The position numbers were made by a program, and so were the translations under genes. Under the pieces are notes generated by a model that ran no database searches, was not told where the DNA came from, and was given only the letters and a program-made list of their open reading frames with translations. Source: an uncultured Prevotellaceae bacterium (GTDB taxonomy: Bacteria; Bacteroidota; Bacteroidia; Bacteroidales; Bacteroidaceae). From it: a stretch of 43,439 bases of DNA. Shown one piece after another: positions 16,559-26,434 of the stretch (positions are counted from its first letter, which is position 1; each line of letters opens with the position of its first letter). The stretch covers positions 1-43,439 of the forward strand of contig ONDH01000025.1 in the NCBI GenBank assembly GCA_900316505.1, written 5' to 3'.

Positions 16559-18166
16559 ATGCAGAAAATCATCATTTTAGACTTTGGTTCACAAACTACC
16601 CAGTTGATTGGTCGCCGTGTGCGAGAACTCAACACGTTTTGTGAAATCATGCCTTACAACAAGTTCCCACAGAATGACCCAGATGTGATTGGTGTAATTC
16701 TTTCGGGTTCTCCCTACAGCGTTTATGAGGAGCGTGCCTTCAAGCTCGACTTTGCTCAGATTCGCGGCAAGTATCCCATTCTCGGCATCTGCTATGGTGC
16801 CCAGCTGATGGCACACACCTTTGGTGGTAAAGTGGAACCAGAAGGTACACGTGAGTATGGACGTGCCAACCTTGAGTTCATGGAAGAAGGCAATCCGCTC
16901 TTGAAAGGTTTTGCAAAGAACAGTCAGGTGTGGATGTCACATGGCGATACCATCACGAAATTGCCAGAAGGCTTCCGCTGCATCGCATCCACCGCAACAG
17001 TCAAATATGCTGCCTATGCAGCCAATGATGAGAAGATTTGGGGTGTGCAGTATCATCCAGAGGTGTTCCATTCAATTGATGGCACACAACTTCTCAAGAA
17101 CTTCGTAGTTGACATCTGTGGAGGCAAGCAAGATTGGTCACCAGCCTCATTCGTTGACCAGACCGTAGCCGAGATACGTGAACAAGTGGGTGACGACAAG
17201 GTCATCTTAGGACTCTCAGGAGGAGTCGATTCATCTGTGGCTGCCGTGCTGCTCAATCGAGCCATTGGCAAGAATCTCACCTGCATCTTCGTCAATAACG
17301 GATTGCTCCGCAAGAACGAGTTCACCGATGTGCTTCGCGACTATGAATGTTTAGGACTGAACGTGCGTGGTGTGGATGCTTCAGATAAGTTCTACAAGGA
17401 ATTGGCAGGAGTTGCCGAACCTGAAAAGAAACGTAAAATTATCGGTGCAGGATTCATTGATGTGTTTGAGGTTGAAGCCAAGAAGATAGAAGGAGCCAAG
17501 TGGCTGGCACAGGGCACCATCTATCCCGACCGCATCGAGTCGCTTAACATCACGGGTAAGGTGATTAAGTCCCATCACAACGTGGGTGGTCTTCCTGAGA
17601 AGATGGGTTTGAAACTCTGTGAACCACTCAAATGGCTCTTCAAGGATGAAGTGCGCCGTGTAGGTCGTCAACTTCAGATGCCCGAGCACCTCATCACCCG
17701 TCATCCATTCCCTGGTCCAGGTTTGGCAGTGCGCATACTTGGCGACATCACACCAGAGAAAGTGCGAGTGTTGCAAGATGCCGACGACGTGTTCATTCGT
17801 GGGCTCCGCAACTGGAAGGTGAAATTGTCGGGCGACGATGCCCGCAAAGTGCTTGCCGCAGGAGTGCCTGCCGACATGCAGGACGGTACGATAGAAGTCT
17901 CTCTCTACGATCAGATTTGGCAAGCAGGTGTTGTGCTCCTCTCCGATGTGAAGAGTGTGGGAGTCATGGGCGATGAGCGCACCTACGAGTATCCCGTGGT
18001 TCTGCGTGCAGTCACCTCAGCCGATGCCATGACTGCCGATTGGGCGAAGCTCCCCTATGAGTTCCTTGCCGAAGTCAGCAACCAGATTATCCGTAACGTC
18101 AAGGGTGTCAATCGCGTATGCTACGATGTCTCCTCAAAACCCCCAGCAACTATTGAGTGGGAATAA
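16559..18166 (+). CDS. guaA: GMP synthase (glutamine-hydrolysing)
   Basis: A 535-residue enzyme that aminates XMP to GMP, the last step of guanine nucleotide synthesis. The class I glutamine amidotransferase domain has nucleophile Cys78 (ILGICYGAQ) with His166/Glu168 (VQYHPEVF). The ATP-pyrophosphatase domain has the PP-loop LSGGVDSS at about 219-226, and the dimerisation domain ends with [18 protein letters not shown]. Complete and of normal length. The last 17 bases, including the stop, are repeated with one mismatch at 21453-21469, where a 3.3-kb island ends, so the gene's 3' end has probably served as an integration site. An intrinsic terminator follows. Confidence 0.95.
   Translation: MQKIIILDFGSQTTQLIGRRVRELNTFCEIMPYNKFPQNDPDVIGVILSGSPYSVYEERAFKLDFAQIRGKYPILGICYGAQLMAHTFGGKVEPEGTREYGRANLEFMEEGNPLLKGFAKNSQVWMSHGDTITKLPEGFRCIASTATVKYAAYAANDEKIWGVQYHPEVFHSIDGTQLLKNFVVDICGGKQDWSPASFVDQTVAEIREQVGDDKVILGLSGGVDSSVAAVLLNRAIGKNLTCIFVNNGLLRKNEFTDVLRDYECLGLNVRGVDASDKFYKELAGVAEPEKKRKIIGAGFIDVFEVEAKKIEGAKWLAQGTIYPDRIESLNITGKVIKSHHNVGGLPEKMGLKLCEPLKWLFKDEVRRVGRQLQMPEHLITRHPFPGPGLAVRILGDITPEKVRVLQDADDVFIRGLRNWKVKLSGDDARKVLAAGVPADMQDGTIEVSLYDQIWQAGVVLLSDVKSVGVMGDERTYEYPVVLRAVTSADAMTADWAKLPYEFLAEVSNQIIRNVKGVNRVCYDVSSKPPATIEWE
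18150..18166 (+). other. Putative attL within guaA 3' end
   Basis: CTATTGAGTGGGAATAA, the last coding bases of guaA, matches 21453-21469 except for T/C at the fourth base. An element integrating here leaves guaA intact because it brings its own copy of the tail. Confidence 0.55.
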
Positions 18167-18192
18167 AAATACGGCTTTTTTAGTCATATATG

Positions 18193-18228
18193 AATCCTCG
18201 TCTTTCATGAAGACGGGGATTTTTTTTG
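18193..18228 (+). terminator. Intrinsic terminator after guaA
   Basis: Twelve-pair stem (18193-18204 with 18210-18221, one G-U pair) around a five-base loop, followed by a run of T to 18227. It lies 26 bp after the guaA stop and, if the att assignment is right, belongs to the island. Confidence 0.85.
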
Positions 18229-18293
18229 TTTGAATATCAGTAAAATAAATGTATTTTTGGCTTTAAAGATGGTTGGATGCATCATCCGTTATT

Positions 18294-18318
18294 TTGACAC
18301 CACTTCTTGACACCACTT
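18294..18318. repeat. Paired TTGACACCACTT direct repeats, left
   Basis: Two copies of TTGACACCACTT (18294-18305 and 18307-18318) 13 bp apart. A copy of this 25-bp block with two mismatches lies at 21350-21374. Placement near both island ends is like that of integrase arm-binding sites; this is inference. Confidence 0.7.
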
Positions 18319-18377
18319 TGTTTTTTTTCTTATATTTTCATTGAAATAAATAAGCAAATGAATAGAAATGTTAAAAT

Positions 18378-18872
18378 ATGTTTCAAAAAAAATCTTGGTT
18401 ATTTAAAATATTGTCTGTTGCACACGAACAAGAATGTACCGTGCTATGTTCGGAACTATCTCGTTTCGGTCGTGCCATTTGGGAGGTTTTGGAGAGCGTC
18501 AAATGGTGTGCCGATAGGAAGATTGATGTGTTTTTCCAAAAGGAGGGATTACACATTTTAGGAGAGAATGGTGAGGTTGACCCAATTATGGCAATATATA
18601 TTTCATGTTTGGGATTTTGTGCTCAAAAAGAGAAGGAAAACATTCTCTATCGTCTTAACTCTGGGCGACGGCTTGCCATTGAAAAGGGGGTAAAAATGGG
18701 ACGGAAAAAGGGGAGTACAAAGACCGCTGAACAGAAAAAGGTACAATATGATGAAGTGGTAAGGCTTTTGAAAAAAGGGCGTAGTGTTAGCGAAATAGAG
18801 GCGTACTGCAAAGGTAAAGGCATAAAAGCCTCAACGAGTACCATCAAAAGACTAAAAAAGGAATTTCTATAA
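18378..18872 (+). pseudogene. Serine recombinase lacking its N-terminal catalytic part
   Basis: A 164-residue frame matching the middle and end of the resolvase/invertase family: TVLCSELSRFGRAIWEVLES corresponds to the SELSRLGR region, FCAQKEKENILYRLNSGRRLAIEKGVKMGRKKGS to the E-helix and arm (EhhLIxxRTKxGLAxAxxKGxKLGRPxG), and the end (SVSEIEAYCKGKGIKASTSTIKRLKKEF in parts) to the DNA-binding helix-turn-helix. The first roughly 50 residues of the family, with YxRVSS and the catalytic Ser, are absent, and I find no matching sequence in other frames upstream. Probably inactive, although a DNA-binding remnant could be made. Confidence 0.65.
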
Positions 18873-18873
18873 T

Positions 18874-18910
18874 AAAAAGGGAGGGTGAACAACAACACCT
18901 CTCCCTTTTT
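18874..18910. terminator. Terminator hairpin between convergent genes
   Basis: AAAAAGGGAG (18874-18883) pairs with CTCCCTTTTT (18901-18910); further pairs GGTG/CACC close the stem around AACAACAA with one bulged base. The A and T flanks let it work in both directions, for the recombinase frame and for the gene on the other strand. The stretch 18911-19080 shows no gene I can support. Confidence 0.7.
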
Positions 18911-19080
18911 CCCCAATCAGCCTCAACATTGTTCTTTTTGACATTTTCCCGTGGTAGGTTTTTCCCATCGTCTCATTCACATCACCACCAACACAATAAT
19001 TAGCCTCCCGTATTATATTGATAAGGTCGTCTTGTTGGTCGATGTTGATTGCCGTGATTCGTCCATTTTGTTATGTGTTT

Positions 19081-21024
19081 TTATTGTTTGCGCCAATCCC
19101 ACACATCATCATCATCCCAACGGTTACTCCATTCTAGCATTTTACTCCAATCAGAAATTTCTTCGCCATAATGGGTATAATAAAAACACTTTCCATCTTC
19201 TTTGACTATCTTCAAGAATGCAGCACGTTCTACACACCCTCTTGTTTCACATGAGAAAGTTGTAGTGCCCCATTTCTTAATATTACATTTTTCTATCTCA
19301 GGTATTTCAACAAACGTATAATAATGAACTCTAAAATCTCTCCAGCTATATGAGATAAAATGAATGTCCTCATCGGTAACAATGAAAAAGACAGAATCTA
19401 TATAATCATAGCTTAGTTCCTTATAAACAGGGGCAATCATCATTTCTCCTTGTGCATTTATTACACCATACTCACCATTACTGTTCTCAATTATAAAAAA
19501 TGGGGATTGCATTGGATAAATGCTTTTATATTGAGGTTCTATATACTTCCCATCATAGGTAATCATACCCATTTTCCCGTGAAGACACACAATTACCGTC
19601 CACTCATCAAGCAATTGTTTACTATATGAATAGACCTTAATATTATCATATTTGTCGGGATATAGTACACTTTTGCAAATTAAACGTATTTTACTTGATT
19701 CGGGATAAGAATACACATCACTATTGTAGGCGGTCAAATTGTTACTTGTTTGTTCTCCAAAGAATCTAGCTGTTTCATATTTTTCTTGCTCTTCTCCATA
19801 TTCATCAATATAATACGTTTTAGGAATTATGATTTGATTCTCTGAAATGGAGACATAGAATCTTTCACCACTTTTAAACCATGATATATTGTTTTGTTCA
19901 TCAACTGCAAATGCACTATCTTCACGGCTCCTTTTTGGGGGCAATAACTTATATTGATTATCCTCTATCTCAAAAACCAATACACCTTTGCTGAGACCTA
20001 CTGACTCTCTGTTAATTTCTCTACCCTTCTCATCTGACAAATGGAATTTTTCATCCTTCATATACCCATACACACTCATTCCTGAATCAAGAGAAATCTT
20101 ATAAAAATATTTTATACCAATAGATGTTAACATATTCCTATGAACGATTTCATTTACAGCTAATCCACTATCGTCTATGTATTCGGAAACATCAGGTAAT
20201 GCTTTTCTGAAATCTTCCCCCATACCATAAGGAACATGAATTTTCTCCAATAGTTCACACCCCATAAATAAATGAGTGCCTATTGATTGTGGGAAACCAA
20301 GAAAAATAACGGTTGAAACATCACAATTCTCAAAAGCATTATTGCCTATGGTCTGGATAGTACTTGGGATAATTATTGATAGCCCTTCTACCTCCCCATC
20401 ATCATTGTAATTGTATGAAAATTCTCTTCTACTGAAAGCGTATTCTCCAATTTCATTGACATCTTCATCTATAACAATTTCGCCACCTATGGAAATGTTG
20501 TGTATGAGTTTTTTTTGTTCAATATCGATGAGATTACCATTACGAAAGACATATTTCCTATTATTGTCAATGGTATATTTTCTAGGACAAGTAAGAGCAA
20601 AAGGATTGGCTCCCATGTAAATCAAAGTGCTTGGAATCTTAACAAAACGTAGTTCACGCCCCTTAAATGCATAATCTCCTAAATGCGTAACCCCTGTGTG
20701 AAGCTTTACATCAAATTCCTCATCTAAATACATCCAGCTACAGTGATTAATATCACAAGCATTATCACATATTATTGGGGTCTCTAAAGAAAAAATATAG
20801 GTATCTCCCCAAGAATCAACCTCCTTCGGAACTGGGTGACAACTTAATAGGCGCTTCCCATCACTACTATAAACATAATCGTAAACATCTGTTATCGCCT
20901 CATCCAAATCTTTTTGAGTAACTTTTGTTAGTTCTGCCTCATTCATAAGCAATGATAGAATATTGACAATTACACATAAAAAATAATTAATTTGCAACAA
21001 GCGACAGCAAGAATCTGCACTCAT
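19081..21024 (-). CDS. BspA-type LRR and WG-repeat protein
   Basis: A large protein (647 residues from 21024, 621 from the alternative ATG at 20946) with two repeat types. The N-terminal half holds BspA/TpLRR-like repeats: VKIPSTLIYMGANPFA, IVIDEDVNEIGEYAFS, IIPSTIQTIGNNAFENC and FPQSIGTHLFMGC. The C-terminal half has WG-like repeats such as GKMGMITYDGKYIEPQYKSI and GEYGVINAQGEMMIAPVYKE. Both types usually bind other proteins. The first 26 residues of the longer form contain a hydrophobic run (YFLCVIVNILSLL), which could be an anchor or non-coding. Its AT-rich codon use differs from the surrounding core genes, fitting acquired cargo. It is alone on its strand in the island. Function unknown; an effector or defence role is possible but unsupported. 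Confidence 0.75.
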   Translation of the reverse strand: MSADSCCRLLQINYFLCVIVNILSLLMNEAELTKVTQKDLDEAITDVYDYVYSSDGKRLLSCHPVPKEVDSWGDTYIFSLETPIICDNACDINHCSWMYLDEEFDVKLHTGVTHLGDYAFKGRELRFVKIPSTLIYMGANPFALTCPRKYTIDNNRKYVFRNGNLIDIEQKKLIHNISIGGEIVIDEDVNEIGEYAFSRREFSYNYNDDGEVEGLSIIIPSTIQTIGNNAFENCDVSTVIFLGFPQSIGTHLFMGCELLEKIHVPYGMGEDFRKALPDVSEYIDDSGLAVNEIVHRNMLTSIGIKYFYKISLDSGMSVYGYMKDEKFHLSDEKGREINRESVGLSKGVLVFEIEDNQYKLLPPKRSREDSAFAVDEQNNISWFKSGERFYVSISENQIIIPKTYYIDEYGEEQEKYETARFFGEQTSNNLTAYNSDVYSYPESSKIRLICKSVLYPDKYDNIKVYSYSKQLLDEWTVIVCLHGKMGMITYDGKYIEPQYKSIYPMQSPFFIIENSNGEYGVINAQGEMMIAPVYKELSYDYIDSVFFIVTDEDIHFISYSWRDFRVHYYTFVEIPEIEKCNIKKWGTTTFSCETRGCVERAAFLKIVKEDGKCFYYTHYGEEISDWSKMLEWSNRWDDDDVWDWRKQ

Positions 21025-21349
21025 CGTTGTTACTGTTTATTAATTCTGCTACAAAGTAAAGGGAAAAAAGTAAAATAGAAAAGTATTTTTAGATTATATT
21101 CCATTCTATCACGTTATTTAATGGAAATGGCAATAATTTTATGTGTCTTTGTACATTCTCTCTTCCATAGACCCCTATAGAAGAGTGGACAGAAAAATAC
21201 TAGAAAGCTCTTGGGATATGCGTTTTTGTTGAGGCTATAACATACGTTCCCAAACTTTATATGGAATACTATTGTCAAAAATAGCAAAAATGTATGCGGA
21301 TGTCAAAAATAATCCATACCTTTGTACCGTTTTTTCAATGATAGCGGAT

Positions 21350-21374
21350 TTGTCACCATTTCTTGACACCACTT
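21350..21374. repeat. Paired TTGACACCACTT direct repeats, right
   Basis: The inner copy has two changes (TTGTCACCATTT), the outer copy is exact (TTGACACCACTT at 21363-21374). Direct orientation relative to 18294-18318. The gene-free stretch 21025-21580 holds this block, a lone TACCTTTG (21317-21324, no gene behind it), the att-like site and the terminator of the esterase gene. Confidence 0.7.
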
Positions 21375-21452
21375 AAGTTGTTGAAATCATTCAGATAGTA
21401 GAGAACCCCTTTGAAATAGGGCGATTGAATAAGATGAGGAATCTCCCAAATT

Positions 21453-21469
21453 CTACTGAGTGGGAATAA
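21453..21469 (+). other. Putative attR, second copy of the guaA 3' end
   Basis: CTACTGAGTGGGAATAA repeats the guaA tail at 18150-18166. Read in the guaA frame, the bases before it give NLPNSTEWE and stop against KPPATIEWE in guaA. That is the pattern expected when an element swaps in its own gene end. Confidence 0.55.
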
Positions 21470-21491
21470 TATTCGCAATTGAAAATATGAC

Positions 21492-21531
21492 AAAAAACTA
21501 AGAAAGAGCCGTAGTAATACGACTCTTTCTT
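21492..21531 (-). terminator. Terminator of the esterase gene
   Basis: On the minus strand AAGAAAGAG pairs with CTCTTTCTT (21523-21531 with 21500-21508), extended by four pairs after one mismatch, with a GTAA-type tetraloop, and is followed by AGTTTTTTG. It lies 50 bp beyond the esterase stop. Confidence 0.8.
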
Positions 21532-21580
21532 ATTGAACATATATGATGCTTTATCAATCAATCACGTGGTTGATGTGGAT

Positions 21581-22576
<996 letters not shown>

Positions 22577-22609
22577 TTACAATTTTAAATAGGTAAGTAT
22601 TTTCTTGTG

Positions 22610-22617
22610 CAAAGATA
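22610..22617 (-). promoter_or_regulatory. -7 promoter element of the esterase gene
   Basis: TATCTTTG on the minus strand, 43 bp before the ATG at 22567. No clear -33 box; a regulated promoter would not need one. Confidence 0.55.
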
Positions 22618-22700
22618 GATAAAAGTTGGGAGTTATCGGTTGGAGTTGAGAAATTTTATTGGACAAGACTGATTATTTCACGTTTTTTCGCCTTTTTTCA

Positions 22701-22734
22701 AGGTTAAGGTAACGAAAACTAAAGCATAGGTAAC
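22701..22734 (+). promoter_or_regulatory. AGGTAAC direct repeats, possible operator
   Basis: AGGTAAC occurs at 22707-22713 and 22728-22734, spaced 21 bp (two helical turns), with a related AGGTTA at 22701-22706. They lie between two divergent promoters, 32 bp before the TACCTTTG of the GH43 gene. A polysaccharide-responsive regulator could bind here; this is inference from position and spacing. Confidence 0.4.
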
Positions 22735-22765
22735 ATACAATAAAGGTTTTTCGTGAAGAATGCGA

Positions 22766-22773
22766 TACCTTTG
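22766..22773 (+). promoter_or_regulatory. -7 promoter element of the GH43 gene
   Basis: TACCTTTG, 45 bp before the ATG at 22819. The -33 position shows only a T-rich stretch. Confidence 0.6.
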
Positions 22774-22818
22774 CAAACAAAATAAAACCAAGACTAAAAA
22801 ACTAATCCAAAACTATCA

Positions 22819-25665
22819 ATGAAAAAAATCTATCGTATTTTAGGTGCTGTGTGCGGAGCATCACTTATGGCTCTGCAAGCGTCAGCACAGAATCCTTTTG
22901 TACAGACATGGTTTACCAGCGACCCTGCTCCAATGGTGCATGGCGACCGTATCTATGTCTATACAGGTCATGATGAGGACAAGGCCGATTTCTTCTGGAT
23001 GCAGGAGTGGCGTGTGTATAGTTCTGCCGACATGGTGAACTGGACAGACCATGGAAGTCCTCTCGCATTGGAAAGCTTCAGTTGGGCAGATGACCGTGCA
23101 TGGGCAAGCCAAACCATTGAGCGCAATGGCAAGTTCTATTGGTACATCTGTGCCCATTCCCGTCTTTCTGGAGGTATGGCGATTGGTGTGGCTGTGGCAG
23201 ATTCTCCCACTGGTCCATTCCGCGATGCCATTGGCAAGCCTCTCTATGAGAACGGCAGTTGGGATCACATTGACCCAACGGTGATGATTGACGATGATGG
23301 TCAGGCTTGGCTCTACTGGGGCAATCCTCGCATCTACTACCTGAAGCTGAATGAGGACATGATTAGCATCAATGGTGAGGTAAAGCAGATGGAGATGACT
23401 GAAGAAGGGTTTGGTGCCCCTGACATGTCAAAGCGTGACAAAGAGAAAAAGTATAAAGACACCTATACTGAAGGTCCTTGGATTATGAAGAAGCCTCAGA
23501 TGGGTGAAGCGAAGAAGGGGACAAAGGCAACGAAGGGTTATTATCTGCTCTACGCAGCTGGTGGTGTACCCGAACACATCGCTTATTCAGAGGCTCCTAC
23601 ACCAGAAGGTCCTTGGACATACAAGGGAACCATTATGCCAGAAGGTGGTACGGGTTCTTTCACAAACCACTGCGGTTATGAGCGTTTCAAGGGACATGAT
23701 TACTTCTTCTACCACACTGGTAAACTCCCTGGTGGTGGCGGTTTTGGACGTAGTGTGGCTGTTGAGGAGTTTAAGTTCAATCCTGACGGCACTTTCCCAA
23801 CCATTCATCCAACTGACAAGGGTGTAGAGCCTGTTGGCACATTGAATCCATATGAACGCGTGGAAGCTGAGACCATGGCGTTCTCGAAAGGAGTGAAGAG
23901 TGAATGGAACGATGAAACAGGTGTGTATGTTTCAGATATACATAATGGTGACTATATCAAGTTGCAGGCAGTGAACTTCGGTAAGAAAGTGCCTCGCACC
24001 TTTACTGCCAGCGTTGCAAGTGCCCTCAGAGGTGGTTCTATTGAAGTACGAATTGACAGTCTTGAAGGTAAGGTTATAGCACGTCTTGATGTGCCTCACA
24101 CTGGCGGTTGGGAGAAATGGAAAGAGGAAGTCTATGACATCCGGACTCCTGTGATTGGTGTTCATGACCTCTACTTTGTATTTAAAGGCAGAAAAGGCGT
24201 GAAGGTCTGCAACTTCGACTGGTGGAAGTTCCGTGGCATCGAGGAGTGTAACATGCCACTTTTCACCACGAAATACACAGCAGACCCTTCGCCATTGGTG
24301 GTAGGTGACACGCTGTTCCTCTATACTTCTCATGATGCTCATCCAGAAGACATTCCAGATGAGAACGAAAAGAATTCGGCTGGTTTCTTTATGTATGACT
24401 GGTTACTTTGGTCAACCACCGATATGGTGAACTGGACAGATCATGGTGCTGTTGCTTCTCTTCGTGACTTCGAATGGCGCAGTCGCGAGAATGGTGGTTG
24501 GGCTATTCAGACAGTGCAGCGCAATGGTAAGTTCTATCTTTATGCTCCATTGCACGGACATGGTATCGGTGTGCTGGTGGCAGATTCTCCATATGGACCT
24601 TTCAAAGACCCACTTGGAAAACCTCTCGTATGGCAACAGGAACACTGGGATGACATTGACCCATCCGTCTTTATTGATGACGATGGTCAAGCCTATATGT
24701 ATTGGGGCAACCCTCACACTTACTATGTAAAGCTGAATGAAGACATGATTTCAACCAGTGGTGACATCCATGTGCTGAATCATCAGGATGGTGTGATGCG
24801 CCCCGTTAAGGAAGAAGGTGCTAAGATTAACCTCAGAGTGTCTGCTCAGCAGAAAGCCAACTGGGCTATTCAACACTATCAGGAAGGGCCTTGGTCTTAC
24901 AAGCGCAATGGACACTACTACATGGCATTCGCCTCTACTTGCTGCCCAGAAGCATTAGGATATGCGATGAGTGATGGCCCTACAGGACCATGGAAAGAAA
25001 TGGGTTATATCATGCGTCCTACAGACCGTGACCGTGGTAACCATCCTGGCATTTGCGATTATAAGGGCAAGAGCTATGTGTTTGGTCAGAACTATGACAT
25101 TATGCACATCGACACTTGGGTGCATCATGAGCGTCGCTCTGTCAGCGGTCAGGAAATCACTTACAACCCAGACGGAACCATTCAAGAGATTCCATATTGG
25201 CTTGATCAGGAACCCATGAAGCAAATTGAATACCTCAATCCTTACAAGCGTGTGGAAGCTGAGACCATGGCTTGGGGTTATGGCTTGAAGGCTTGCAAGG
25301 TGGGCATTCCTAACACGGGAGTGGTGAAGGATATGCCATACTCACCAGGACGCAAGAACCTTTATGTCACCAACATTGACGAGGGTGAATACATCCGATT
25401 GCGTGGCGTCGATTTCGGAAGTGCAGGTGCCAAAAAGTTCTTCGCATCTGTTGCATCTGCAAAGGGTAGTGGAAACATTGTCCTGCGCATCGATGAAATC
25501 GAAGGCAAGGAAATAGGTCGCGTGGCTGTAAAGGCTACAGGGGGTGATGAGAAGTTCAGCACCGTCAGTGGTAAAGTGGAAAATGTGAAAGGAGTGCATG
25601 ACCTCTATCTGCACTTCGAAAATCTGAACGGCACATTCAACTTTGACTGGTGGCGTTTTGAGTGA
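22819..25665 (+). CDS. Double GH43-CBM6 enzyme (GH43-CBM6-GH43-CBM6)
   Basis: A 948-residue secreted enzyme made of two similar halves. After a signal peptide (1-24), the first five-bladed GH43 domain (about 25-345) shows the expected triad: Asp35 in SDPAP, Asp152 in WDHIDPTV and Glu218 in YTEGPW. A CBM6-like module follows (about 347-472, NPYERVEAETMAF ... FDWWKFRG). The second GH43 domain (about 478-815) has ADPSPL, DDIDPSVF and YQEGPWSY, so both halves keep the triad. The second CBM6 (about 818-948) opens with NPYKRVEAETMAW and ends FNFDWWRFE. GH43 enzymes are mainly arabinofuranosidases or xylosidases; with the esterase next door this suggests side-chain removal from arabinoxylan. Its 3' end overlaps the convergent HAD gene by 29 bp. 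Confidence 0.9.
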   Translation: MKKIYRILGAVCGASLMALQASAQNPFVQTWFTSDPAPMVHGDRIYVYTGHDEDKADFFWMQEWRVYSSADMVNWTDHGSPLALESFSWADDRAWASQTIERNGKFYWYICAHSRLSGGMAIGVAVADSPTGPFRDAIGKPLYENGSWDHIDPTVMIDDDGQAWLYWGNPRIYYLKLNEDMISINGEVKQMEMTEEGFGAPDMSKRDKEKKYKDTYTEGPWIMKKPQMGEAKKGTKATKGYYLLYAAGGVPEHIAYSEAPTPEGPWTYKGTIMPEGGTGSFTNHCGYERFKGHDYFFYHTGKLPGGGGFGRSVAVEEFKFNPDGTFPTIHPTDKGVEPVGTLNPYERVEAETMAFSKGVKSEWNDETGVYVSDIHNGDYIKLQAVNFGKKVPRTFTASVASALRGGSIEVRIDSLEGKVIARLDVPHTGGWEKWKEEVYDIRTPVIGVHDLYFVFKGRKGVKVCNFDWWKFRGIEECNMPLFTTKYTADPSPLVVGDTLFLYTSHDAHPEDIPDENEKNSAGFFMYDWLLWSTTDMVNWTDHGAVASLRDFEWRSRENGGWAIQTVQRNGKFYLYAPLHGHGIGVLVADSPYGPFKDPLGKPLVWQQEHWDDIDPSVFIDDDGQAYMYWGNPHTYYVKLNEDMISTSGDIHVLNHQDGVMRPVKEEGAKINLRVSAQQKANWAIQHYQEGPWSYKRNGHYYMAFASTCCPEALGYAMSDGPTGPWKEMGYIMRPTDRDRGNHPGICDYKGKSYVFGQNYDIMHIDTWVHHERRSVSGQEITYNPDGTIQEIPYWLDQEPMKQIEYLNPYKRVEAETMAWGYGLKACKVGIPNTGVVKDMPYSPGRKNLYVTNIDEGEYIRLRGVDFGSAGAKKFFASVASAKGSGNIVLRIDEIEGKEIGRVAVKATGGDEKFSTVSGKVENVKGVHDLYLHFENLNGTFNFDWWRFE

Positions 25666-26359
25666 GGATTTCCTCAATCTCATCCATCCAATCTACATTC
25701 GGCAAGGCAATGACCTTGCCGTTTTTTGTTGTGGATACATCTGCATGGATGGTGTGAAAGCCAAGATGTGAAGCTGCTTCCACGTTGACAGTTGAATCAT
25801 CAATGAAGAGGCATTCTTCAGGTTGAACGCTGAGGAATTCAATAACTTTTAGAAAGATGTCATCATTGGGTTTGGCAAGTTGCATTTCTTGAGAGAGGAA
25901 TACATTGTCAAAATATTTGTCCACCATGTCCTGTCCTCCAAAGCATCGACTCTTGATGTCTTGCCAGTGGGCATCATTGGTGTTGGAGAGCATGCAGATA
26001 CGGTAACCTCGTTGGCGGAGAGCCAGTACGTTGTCGAGTCGTCTTTGTGGAATGTCAATGCAGCATGTATTCCATGCTACCAACACTTGCTCATAAGAAA
26101 TGCCAGGACGGCAAAGACGTTGAATGGTTTTGATGAAGTCAGCAGTGCTGATGCCTCCCACCTGATAGAGGTGAAGCATTCCGCTTGCCACCATGCCTTC
26201 ACCCATCACGGCAGGCTTGGTATCTATGGCAAGTTCAGGAGCAGGAATTGCTGATAGGGCGTCAATGTCAACACCCAGTTCCTTCACACGATGTATGCAG
26301 TAGGGCAGGTCTATGTCCAACAACACGCCTCCCAAATCAAAAATAATAGTCTTAATCAT
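25637..26359 (-). CDS. HAD-superfamily hydrolase (subfamily IA)
   Basis: A 240-residue phosphatase-like protein. Motif I is IIFDLGGVLLDID (residues 5-17) with the nucleophile Asp8; the usual general acid two residues later is Gly, as in several YihX-like members. Motif II is CMLSNTND, the motif III Lys is in QLAKPNDDIF, and motif IV is LFIDDSTVNVEAA. Substrate probably a small phosphorylated metabolite. It ends within the 3' end of the GH43 gene on the other strand. Confidence 0.85.
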   Translation of the reverse strand: MIKTIIFDLGGVLLDIDLPYCIHRVKELGVDIDALSAIPAPELAIDTKPAVMGEGMVASGMLHLYQVGGISTADFIKTIQRLCRPGISYEQVLVAWNTCCIDIPQRRLDNVLALRQRGYRICMLSNTNDAHWQDIKSRCFGGQDMVDKYFDNVFLSQEMQLAKPNDDIFLKVIEFLSVQPEECLFIDDSTVNVEAASHLGFHTIHADVSTTKNGKVIALPNVDWMDEIEEILTQNATSQS

Positions 26360-26393
26360 CTTTTCGCTATCTGGGAAATGGTAATATGAGTTT

Positions 26394-26421
26394 TGAATTA
26401 TGAATTATGAATTATGAATTT
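26394..26421. repeat. AATTATG heptamer repeat
   Basis: Three to four AATTATG units in the short gap between the MscS gene (end at 26435) and the HAD gene (start at 26359). Confidence 0.75.
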
Positions 26422-26434
26422 GGTAAATGGTACA

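Larger units (their letters stand above)
18150..21469. mobile_element. Island at the guaA 3' end (cis-mobilisable remnant)
   Basis: About 3.3 kb of visibly AT-richer DNA bounded by the end of guaA (18150-18166) and a near copy of it (21453-21469, 16 of 17 bases equal; 23 of 30 if the comparison is extended upstream). Inside each end lies a 25-bp block made of two TTGACACCACTT-type repeats (18294-18318 and 21350-21374), in direct orientation. Cargo: an N-terminally truncated serine recombinase and a large LRR/WG-repeat protein. The 3' end of guaA is an established integration site for islands. No complete integrase is present, so the element would need help in trans or is immobile. The boundaries are inferred from the repeats. 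Confidence 0.6.

Noticed and set aside
18193..18228. Riboswitch or regulatory RNA after guaA
   Set aside because: A simple stem with a T-run; explained as an intrinsic terminator.
18867..19072. About 66 codons open on the minus strand after the LRR/WG gene (contains DDLINIIREANYC and similar)
   Set aside because: It looks protein-like, but has no start codon in frame (the ATG at 19066 is one base out of frame) and runs through the terminator hairpin. At most a broken small gene.
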